DNA of 58,751 nucleotides from JBCBSZ01 sp039185015 (GTDB taxonomy: Bacteria > Actinomycetota > Acidimicrobiia > Acidimicrobiales > Poriferisodalaceae), in assembly GCA_039185015.1 (NCBI GenBank), contig JBCDAU010000034.1, positions 1-58,751 of the forward strand. Reading direction: 5' to 3'. Each line of letters starts with the position of its first letter. Within the stretch, counting starts at the first letter, position 1. Position numbers and translations under genes: made by a program. This document shows positions 40,419 through 47,277 of the stretch, piece by piece. The notes beneath the pieces were generated by a model that ran no database searches, had not been told where the DNA came from, and saw nothing but the letters and a program-made list of their open reading frames with translations.

Positions 40419-41857
40419 GCGCCGCGCCGACGAGCCCCATCGACCGCTCCGTCGAGTTGCTGTCCCGCTGGCTGGCGGTGCGCACGAGCCGTCGGTCGTT
40501 CCTCGGCCGCCTCGCTCGCGTGGCCGTGCTGGTCGCCACCGGTCCGACGCTCGCAACGCTCCTGGCACGCCAGGCCGAAGCCCGGGTGTGCGGACAGACC
40601 GGCATCACACCGAAGTGCCCGACCTTCGACTGCAACTTCCCCGACTCGGTGTGGGGCTGGTGCTGGTACGCCAGCCCCGGGTGCTGCGCCAACGGTGGGC
40701 TCAAGAAGGTGTGCGACTGCTGCACGACGAACTGGCCGAACGTCCACGGCTACTGCCCGTCCGGCACGAACGTCCGCTGCATCGTCGAGTCGTGCCACTC
40801 CGACCCGCGGGTCATGACCATCACGCTGGACCCGATCGCCGGTGACGACGCCTCGACGGTCGCGGCGGAGCTGTGCGAGGCCGACGCGACCACCGCCTGG
40901 CTGTGCGACGACGATCCGCTCACCGCGGCTGTGGTCGCCCCGCTCGCTGCGATCGGCGCGGGCGCCCTCCTGCTGACCGACGGCGACCGGCTCCACCCGG
41001 CGGCGATCCGGGCGATCCAGGCCAACGAGATCCAGCGCATCGAGCACGTCGCCGGCACGGTGAGCGAAGCGGCGGTCGCCGAGGCGTCGCGCTACGCAGC
41101 CGCCTCCGAGGCGACCGCGCTGGGCTCGACCGACCTCGGCTCCATCTCGGTCGACGTCGCCCGACGCGTGCTCGACGCCACCGGCGCTCGACGGGTGATC
41201 GCCGTCGACGACACCGGTATGTCCGCCTCGCTCGCACCGGTGGTCGCCGGTCTCGCCGCCACCGTCGGCTGCCCGCTGGTCGTCGGACGGACCGCGCTCG
41301 ACACCGTCGTCGACGAGCTGCGTCCGGTCGTGGTCTGGCTCGTCGGCGCCGAGGCGTCGGCCTGGGCCAACGAGGTCCCCGGTGGCGTACCGGTCGGACG
41401 GAGCGCCAGCACCGCGGCAGCAGCGATCGACGCGGTGACCCGCATCGCCGCCACCGAGGAACCGTCCGAGCTGCGCGTCGTGCTCGCTCCGGCAGCGTCG
41501 GACGGCATGCACGCCGGCCTCGCCGCCTGCCGGGGCGCGGCGCTGCTCCATCCCGACGGCGCGCTCGGCGACGAGCTGGCCGCGTTCCTCCGGAACCAGC
41601 AGATCCACGTCGTCGGCGCGTCCCGGATCGAGACCACCGGCCAGCTCTCGGCAGCCGGCGTCTGGGAGGCCCAGGCCTCGCTGAACCACTTCGACGTGCA
41701 CCAGCTGCAAGGCGTCTCCGGCCAGGGTCTGCCGGTCCGGTCCCAGCCGCTGGCCGAGCGGGAGCTGGGGAAGGCCCGCATCGCCGCATACCGAGGTGCC
41801 GAGGCAGAGGAGTCCGAGGCGCCGTACTGGCTCTCGCGGGCCAACCCCAACCGATGA
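40415..41857 (+). CDS. TAT-exported MauA-like 12-cysteine protein fused to a CWB2-like region, 480 aa
   Basis: A twin-arginine signal (SRRSFLGRLARVAVLVATG, Arg26-Arg27) leads to a domain with exactly 12 Cys between residues 59 and 127 (pairs at 90/91 and 102/103; CDCC; YCPSGT). Methylamine dehydrogenase light chain (MauA) also has 12 Cys in six disulfides and the CPPGT segment. The Trp that becomes part of TTQ seems to be replaced (RCIVESC). The remaining 340 residues show repeated alpha/beta units such as GALLLTDGDRLHPAAIRAI and PVVVWLVGAEASAW, like cell-wall-binding repeat 2. No enzyme activity can be assigned. Confidence 0.8.
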   Translation: MSAAPTSPIDRSVELLSRWLAVRTSRRSFLGRLARVAVLVATGPTLATLLARQAEARVCGQTGITPKCPTFDCNFPDSVWGWCWYASPGCCANGGLKKVCDCCTTNWPNVHGYCPSGTNVRCIVESCHSDPRVMTITLDPIAGDDASTVAAELCEADATTAWLCDDDPLTAAVVAPLAAIGAGALLLTDGDRLHPAAIRAIQANEIQRIEHVAGTVSEAAVAEASRYAAASEATALGSTDLGSISVDVARRVLDATGARRVIAVDDTGMSASLAPVVAGLAATVGCPLVVGRTALDTVVDELRPVVVWLVGAEASAWANEVPGGVPVGRSASTAAAAIDAVTRIAATEEPSELRVVLAPAASDGMHAGLAACRGAALLHPDGALGDELAAFLRNQQIHVVGASRIETTGQLSAAGVWEAQASLNHFDVHQLQGVSGQGLPVRSQPLAERELGKARIAAYRGAEAEESEAPYWLSRANPNR

Positions 41858-42474
41858 GCGTCCCGGTCGCCGCCGCGCTGCTCATGGCGGTGGCCGGGCT
41901 CCGCTCGCTCTGGTCACCCTGAGGTCGTTCGGTGGCCGAGACGGTCACGCTCCCGGTCCGGGGGTGGCAACGCATCCGCATCCTCGCCGTGTTCACGGCC
42001 GCTGGCGTCACCACGGCCGCCATCGTCGGCGCCGTCACCGGCGCGGCGCTCGGTCCGCTGCCCGACCCGGCTCCGTGGGCCGTCGCCGTCGCCATCGGCC
42101 TCACCGCGCTCGCCGACCTCGTCGGGCCGCGGGCACTGGCGGTCGGCCGGCAGGTCCCCCTCGAGTGGGGCCGCTGGTTCTCGCCCTCGACGACGGCGGC
42201 GCTGTACGGAGCCCGGATGGGCGCCGGGCCCCTCACGATCCTGACCTCGTGGACCTGGTGGACGGCAACGGTCCTCGCCGGGCTCCACGGTCCGATCGTC
42301 GGAGCCGTCGCCGGGACCGTCTTCCACATCGTCCGGACGCTCGTGATGGTGGCCGGTGTGACGAAGGCCGCTGACGCGCCGGTGCGGGCCGCTCAGCTCG
42401 TCCGACTCGATCGGCCGGTGTGGATCGGCAGCGCCGCGACCACCGTCGCCGTCGCCGGCTTGGTCCTGACGTGA
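41854..42474 (+). CDS. multi-span membrane protein with in-frame TGA (proposed Sec at codon 23), 206 aa
   Basis: The ATG overlaps the stop of the 12-Cys gene (ATGA). The frame reads MSVPVAAALLMAVAGLRSLW, SP, TGA at 41920-41922, GRSVAETV and continues to 42474 with several more membrane helices. From memory, homologous proteins have Cys in a WSPCG motif here, so Sec would sit at the end of helix 1. A stem-loop follows the TGA. The alternative is two units: a 22-aa leader and a GTG start at 41932 with GAGG 7 bases upstream. The next gene overlaps it (GTGA). Confidence 0.6.
41932..41948 (+). promoter_or_regulatory. candidate SECIS stem-loop after the second in-frame TGA
   Basis: GTGGCC (41932-41937), loop GAGAC, GGTCAC (41943-41948): six pairs including one G-U. 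The loop opens 16 bases after the TGA with G first, at the short limit for bacterial SECIS. The alternative GTG start codon lies in the 5' arm. Confidence 0.4.
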
Positions 42475-43241
42475 GCGACGGTCGCATCCTCCTCGGTCTC
42501 GGCGCGATCGTGCTCGTCGCGGTCATCGCCCTGGCAGTGACCCGCAGCTCCGACGGCGACACCGATGTGCCCGAGGTCGTGGCCGCGCCACTCATCGGCG
42601 AGTCGGTCACGACCATCGCTCCGCTGCTCGGCGCCACCGAGACCTTCCCGATCGAACCGACCTCGACCGAACCGTCCCCGGTGGCGGTCGAGCAGACCCC
42701 GACCACGGCGCCCGTCGAGGTGGCCGAGGAGGTCCCGATGGATCAGCTGCTGATCGACGACCGCACCCTCGTCGGCGTGCTCGCCGACATGGAGCTCGCT
42801 CCCGACGCGCTGCTCGGCACCGGTCCACTCGGCCTTGAGGCGGCCGTGGCGATCGAGGCGGACGGGGAGGCCGAACGAGCGTTGCTCACGACGCGCGGCT
42901 TCGAGGAGGGATTCTCCCGGGGCTTCACCAACACCGACGGCGACACGGTGATCGTGCAGGTGTACCGGTTCGCTGACGCCGACGGTGCCGCCGCCTACGT
43001 GGTCGACGGCGCCGAACAGCTCCTGGGTCGAGGGGCGAGCCCGTACGACGTCGCGCCACTCCCGGGGGCCCTCGGCTTCAGCGGCAACGACGGCGGCTTC
43101 GAGGCCCACGGCGTGACCTACGCCGTCGGCCGACATCACGTGCTGGTCGTCGTCGGCGGCGCTGAGGGCAACCGCTCCGCCGAGGAGGCCCGCCTCGTAG
43201 CGCTCGCCCAGCACGAGCACCTGCTGGCGCTGGTCCGCTGA
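42471..43241 (+). CDS. single-span exported protein of unknown function, 256 aa
   Basis: GTG overlaps the preceding stop. One N-terminal helix (ILLGLGAIVLVAVIALAV) is followed by a Thr/Pro/Glu linker of about 60 residues and a compact domain (GFEEGFSRGFTNTDGDTVIV, then YRFADADGAAAYV and HGVTYAVGRHHVLVVVGG). This suggests a membrane-tethered outer-face domain at the end of the redox operon. I do not recognise a family. Confidence 0.78.
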   Translation: MSDGRILLGLGAIVLVAVIALAVTRSSDGDTDVPEVVAAPLIGESVTTIAPLLGATETFPIEPTSTEPSPVAVEQTPTTAPVEVAEEVPMDQLLIDDRTLVGVLADMELAPDALLGTGPLGLEAAVAIEADGEAERALLTTRGFEEGFSRGFTNTDGDTVIVQVYRFADADGAAAYVVDGAEQLLGRGASPYDVAPLPGALGFSGNDGGFEAHGVTYAVGRHHVLVVVGGAEGNRSAEEARLVALAQHEHLLALVR

Positions 43242-43504
43242 GGAAGCAGCGCTGTCTCGACAGGTCGACGGGACGATCGTCAGCGCTCCAGGATCTGGAG
43301 GACTCGGTCGCACCGGAAGACTCGGTCGTGCCCTCGACCGTCGAACAGTCAATCTCAGCGGGTCGGATTGAACTCAACTTGCATGAATAGGGCAGGCAGT
43401 GAACCCAACCGCCGGCAGAGTGTAACTACACCCCTGCAAGTTGAACCCTCGGTCCCTCCCAACGCGGCCACCTCGTCGACGGGAGCCGTGGGCCGTCCCG
43501 GGGC
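43242..43504. other. 263-bp gap between convergent genes with several inverted repeats
   Basis: AGCGCTG near 43250 is mirrored by CAGCGCT near 43283. CAACTTGCA (43375-43383) is mirrored by TGCAAGTTG (43435-43443), with the palindrome GTGTA-AC-TACAC (43420-43431) between. The direct repeat GACTCGGTCG also occurs twice near 43302 and 43319. No gene is seen. The region is less GC-rich than its surroundings. Confidence 0.5.
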
Positions 43505-44857
43505 TCAGCCGCCCAGCAGCAGGCCGATCCCGCCCATCGTGAAGAGGATCATCACCGCCATCAGGGGGTACTGGGTGTCGCGGGCACGGCGACCCGACCA
43601 CCAACTGACCGATCGGTCGTGGGCGACGATCACGCCGAGGATGTGACCGAGCACGATCGCCAGCACCTGCACCCAGGCGATGGTGGTCGTCGACACCACG
43701 GTGAAGTCGATGCGCCACGTCGCCGTGCCGAAGAGGTTCCAGCCCTGCGACAGCGGGTCGGAGATCCGAGCGGCGAGCTCCTGCGCCTCGAAGATGACGA
43801 GCGAGAAGTAGTGGGCGACGGCGTAGCCGAGCACGATCGGCGCCAGCGACGGCCCGAAGCCGAGGGCGACCTCGCGGAGCGGTCGCCGACCGATCTTCGA
43901 GACGCCCCAGACCGCGGCCCCGTAGAGAGCGAACACGACGACCACGCAACCGAGGAGGCCGGCTCCCGCCACGAACGTGCGGTCCCACCCCGTGTTGGAC
44001 CCGAGGACGTCGAGCCACCAGGTCGTCCGGGTCAGGCCGTCGAAGCCGGTCCCGCCGAGGGTCACCAGCAGCGTGGCGGTGGTGGCGGCGGGGATGGGGT
44101 GGGCCAAGCGCCTGAGCGGAGCGCCGACGTGGAGGCGGTCGCGCTCGTCGATCGCGATCGGACCGAGCCGGCCGATCGCGCCGAACAGCACGGCGAAGCC
44201 CTCGCCGCGCGCGAGCCAGCCCCGACCCCAGCGAGCGGCACCGGCCAGGGCGACCAGCACGTAGATCGTCATCGTCCCGGCCAACACACGGGGCGAGGCG
44301 GAGTCGTGGTAGGCGAGCTCCAGGACGAGGAAGCCGAGGATCATCGCCGGAGCGGTCCAGGTGGGACCTGGACCAGCATCGGCGCTCGCTGGGCGGACTC
44401 GCTCGCCCAGCCGGGCGAGGGTGTCGATCGGGTCGAGCATCCGCCAGACGTCGCCGACGAACAGCGACAGCATCGGCACCATGACCCAGACGACGACGTA
44501 GATCGTGAGCGGGGTGATCGTCGCCCCGGACTGCGCGTCGCCGAACCAGGCGGACACGAGGGCGACGACGAAGACGAAGAGCCCGACGCCCCGGGTGCCG
44601 ACCAGGAGTGGGACGGCGTCCCTGCCACGAGGTCCCGGCCCGGCATCGGAGTCCGGCTCGAAGCGCGACGACCGCCATGCGACGCCGAGCACGGCGAACG
44701 AGGCGAGCATCGCCGCCACGGCGCCATAGGTCGCGAGCCAGACCGGGACCGGCAGGTCGCTGCGACCGCCGACGCCGTGGGCCGCCGCCGGCCCCGCCGA
44801 TGCGACCACGAGGGTCGCACCGACCAGGACGGCGACGAGGAGTGCCCGTGGTTTCAC
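43505..44857 (-). CDS. multi-span membrane protein, possibly fenitrothion-hydrolase-like family, 450 aa
   Basis: A signal-like start ends in PAAAHGVGGRSDLPVPVWL, after which about ten membrane helices follow (for example PLTIYVVVWVMVPMLSLFVG and TTTIAWVQVLAIVLGHILGV). I recall proteins starting AHGxGGRxDLP annotated in actinobacteria as fenitrothion hydrolase, but that name rests on few studied members. His residues near helix ends (ELAYH, VAHYF, LGHILG) could bind metal. The ATG overlaps the stop of the lipoprotein gene, so the two work together. Confidence 0.78.
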   Translation of the reverse strand: MKPRALLVAVLVGATLVVASAGPAAAHGVGGRSDLPVPVWLATYGAVAAMLASFAVLGVAWRSSRFEPDSDAGPGPRGRDAVPLLVGTRGVGLFVFVVALVSAWFGDAQSGATITPLTIYVVVWVMVPMLSLFVGDVWRMLDPIDTLARLGERVRPASADAGPGPTWTAPAMILGFLVLELAYHDSASPRVLAGTMTIYVLVALAGAARWGRGWLARGEGFAVLFGAIGRLGPIAIDERDRLHVGAPLRRLAHPIPAATTATLLVTLGGTGFDGLTRTTWWLDVLGSNTGWDRTFVAGAGLLGCVVVVFALYGAAVWGVSKIGRRPLREVALGFGPSLAPIVLGYAVAHYFSLVIFEAQELAARISDPLSQGWNLFGTATWRIDFTVVSTTTIAWVQVLAIVLGHILGVIVAHDRSVSWWSGRRARDTQYPLMAVMILFTMGGIGLLLGG

Positions 44858-45819
44858 GACACCTCGAGCTGGACGAGCAGGAGGCCACTGCCCTCCAGCT
44901 CGATCTCGTGGACGCCGGGCACGTCGGCGGTGAACACGATCTCCGCCGTCTCGCCCGGGGCGACGTCGGCGAAGAGGTCGTAGGTGTGGACGTGGACCTC
45001 CTCGGAGAGGTCGGCGTTCACCGTGAGGACGACCTCGGTCCCAAGGCCCACCTCGACGCGCTGCACGCCACCGACGACCTCGCCACCGGCGACCTCGACG
45101 TCGACGACGCCGGCAGCCTCGATGGCCTCACCGGAGGAAGCTGCCTCGGGCGCGTCGATCGGTGCGAAGTCGACGCAGGCGATCTTGTTGTCGATCAGGT
45201 CGAGCGGGTGCACGACGACCGAGACGCCGCCGTCGCCCACCACCATGTCGTTCTCGGCGGTCATGAAGCCGGAGCCGTCCTCGGCTGCGTCGAACAGCAG
45301 GTGGATCTCGTTCGGTGGCATCTCCGAACCGTTCGGGTCGAACTGGTAGTGGTCGCCGCCACCCTCGCTGCAGGGCGCCTCGTGGACGTGGCTGATCATG
45401 GTCTCGCCGGGCGGAAGGCCCTCGAGGCGGATGGTGACGGTGGTGCCTCCGTCGTGACGGGCCATCACGGCCGTCCCGATCACCTCGTCGTAGCCACTCG
45501 GACGGGTGTCCAACAGCACGAAGTCGCCGCCGACCAGCTCGGCGCCGGCGACCTCCTCGGCGGGTGTGGCGGACGGGTCCCCCATGTTCATGGCGCCCAT
45601 GTCCATGTCATCCATGTCCATGTCGCCCATGTCGTGCTCACCGTCCTCCGTGTCCATGTCGTCCATGTCCGACATCTCCTCGTCGGACATGGCCATCGTG
45701 TCGTCGGTCTCGGCGGCCGTCGTGGCTGCCGGTTCGGCGTCGTCGCTGTCGCCGCAGGCAGCGAGGATCAGCGCGGCCGCGGCGAAGATCGCCCCGGTCC
45801 GGGCGCGTGTGGTGCTCAT
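44854..45819 (-). CDS. Asp/Met-rich lipoprotein with SOD-like and cupredoxin-like segments, 321 aa
   Basis: A lipobox (ALILAACGD) gives membrane anchoring. Residues about 40-80 are a run of Met, Asp, Glu and His (such as MDDMDMGAMNMGD), a style seen in copper-handling proteins. The middle part (VTIRLEGLPPGETMISHVHEAPC) resembles Cu/Zn-superoxide-dismutase-like or CHRD domains. The C-terminal part (EEVHVHTYDLFADVAPGETA, VPGVHEIELEGSG) resembles a cupredoxin-like domain. AGAGGAA stands 7 bases before the ATG. Copper or other metal binding at the cell surface is inferred. Confidence 0.8.
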   Translation of the reverse strand: MSTTRARTGAIFAAAALILAACGDSDDAEPAATTAAETDDTMAMSDEEMSDMDDMDTEDGEHDMGDMDMDDMDMGAMNMGDPSATPAEEVAGAELVGGDFVLLDTRPSGYDEVIGTAVMARHDGGTTVTIRLEGLPPGETMISHVHEAPCSEGGGDHYQFDPNGSEMPPNEIHLLFDAAEDGSGFMTAENDMVVGDGGVSVVVHPLDLIDNKIACVDFAPIDAPEAASSGEAIEAAGVVDVEVAGGEVVGGVQRVEVGLGTEVVLTVNADLSEEVHVHTYDLFADVAPGETAEIVFTADVPGVHEIELEGSGLLLVQLEVS

Positions 45820-45853
45820 GTCGGTTCCTCTCGTTCTCGTCGTCGTTCGGGGG

Positions 45854-46411
45854 TCAGGACGCGACGACGAGCGGGGGACCTCGGCGATGGCGGGGGGCTC
45901 CGACGACGACGCCTCCAGCGGGTGCGAGCCCGGCGGGGAACCGGACCGCACGCGGGGCTCGGGCGGGACGTCGGCGGGACCGAACGAGCGCCGCACGGAG
46001 CACGTCGGCGCCGGTGGTGAGCGCACGAGCGACGACCCAGGCGACCAACGGCTGGGCCAGCAGGCCGATGAGGAACCCCGGCGAGCTGAGGTGCGCCACC
46101 GGGGAGCTGAGGGCCGCCTCGACGATCTCGAGGAGCAGGTAGGCCAGGACGTGCCCGGCGACGAGCGATCGGTACGGGGGCCGGCCGGGCGCACGCCGAG
46201 CCCACCTCGTGATGAGCACGAGCGCTGCCCCGCCGGCGACACCGGTGGCGGCAGGGGCGAGCACCGAGAGGTGCCCGTGGTCGGTCGTGGCGGCGGCCGC
46301 GCCGAGCGAGTAGCCGACGCCGTGCCCGACCAACGCGCCCGCGCCGGCGATGGCAACGAGCAGCACTCGATCGAACGGCTGGTCCGGTCTCACCGCCCTC
46401 GATTCTCGCAC
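45854..46411 (-). CDS. membrane protein of unknown function, 185 aa
   Basis: Four hydrophobic segments are seen (VLLVAIAGAGALVGHGVGYSL, LSVLAPAATGVAGGAALVLI, SLVAGHVLAYLLLEIVEAAL, GFLIGLLAQPLVAWVVARAL), with His residues in or near three of them. The C-terminal 45 residues are Arg/Pro-rich. The GTG start at 46411 could instead be the GTG at 46393. It lies 34 bp before the Asp/Met-rich lipoprotein gene and probably shares its transcript. I do not recognise the family. Confidence 0.72.
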   Translation of the reverse strand: MRESRAVRPDQPFDRVLLVAIAGAGALVGHGVGYSLGAAAATTDHGHLSVLAPAATGVAGGAALVLITRWARRAPGRPPYRSLVAGHVLAYLLLEIVEAALSSPVAHLSSPGFLIGLLAQPLVAWVVARALTTGADVLRAALVRSRRRPARAPRAVRFPAGLAPAGGVVVGAPRHRRGPPLVVAS

Positions 46412-46473
46412 GATGACCGATGTCTCCTACATCACGGGTTCCCACCACCCCGTTGATCGGGCAGGCTGGAGGC

Positions 46474-47232
46474 GTGTCGAGCTACCGCCGTTCACGCCGT
46501 GACCTGCGCACCGCGCTGGAGATGCGGGCGCCCCTGGAGTTCGGTGGCTTCGTCGCCGCCGGCCCCATCCTGCGCCGGGCCCCGCGCGGTGACGTCCCGG
46601 TGCTGGTCATGCCCGGTCTGTCGGCGAGCGACGTGTCGACCCGACCGTTGCGCAGCTACCTGATCGGCCAGGGTCATCGAGTCCACGGCTGGCGGCTGGG
46701 ACGCAACGACGGCCCGACCGGCCGCGTGATCCGGGGCCTCGCCGATCGGGTCGCCCAGCTGTCCGAACGCCACGACGAGCCGCTCGCGCTCGTCGGCTGG
46801 AGCCTGGGCGGGGTGTACGCAGCGGCCATCGCCCGAGCCGTGCCCGGCGCCATCCGACGGGTCATCACCCTGGGGAGCCCCCTCGCCATCCTCGAAGATC
46901 CCCGTCTCCCGCGCACCGGCCTCGACACCTTGATGCGGGACCGCCTCGGCGATCGGCCAGGTGCACCGGTGCCGATCACCTCGATCTGGAGCCGCACCGA
47001 CGCCGTGGTGCCCTGGAAGGCGTCGCTCGTGGACCGCGTCGGCGACATCGACGAACGGGAGGACATCGAGGTCCGGGCGAGCCACCTCGGCATCGGGTGG
47101 AACGCCACGGCGGCCTACGCGGTCGCCGACCGGCTGGCGCTGCCCGGTCGATCGCTCCCGCCGTTCGAGGCGCCGTGGACGATGCGATCGGCATACCCCG
47201 ACCCCGATCGCCGCCGCGACCACGTCGCCTGA
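46474..47232 (+). CDS. alpha/beta hydrolase (lipase-like), 252 aa
   Basis: The nucleophile elbow LVGWSLGGVYAA is intact, preceded by VLVMPGLSASDVS (oxyanion strand) and followed by the acid region SIWSRTDAVVPW and a His near the end (ASHLGIGWN). The oxyanion loop with MPGL and the Trp after the elbow resemble triacylglycerol lipase or polyhydroxyalkanoate-type hydrolases. The GTG at 46474 gives a basic N-terminus (SSYRRSRRDLRTALEM). It is divergent from the membrane protein gene. Confidence 0.85.
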   Translation: MSSYRRSRRDLRTALEMRAPLEFGGFVAAGPILRRAPRGDVPVLVMPGLSASDVSTRPLRSYLIGQGHRVHGWRLGRNDGPTGRVIRGLADRVAQLSERHDEPLALVGWSLGGVYAAAIARAVPGAIRRVITLGSPLAILEDPRLPRTGLDTLMRDRLGDRPGAPVPITSIWSRTDAVVPWKASLVDRVGDIDEREDIEVRASHLGIGWNATAAYAVADRLALPGRSLPPFEAPWTMRSAYPDPDRRRDHVA

Positions 47233-47277
47233 GTGGTGCCGCAGGGCGCTCCCGGGCCCCATCCGGGCGAGCGGTGA

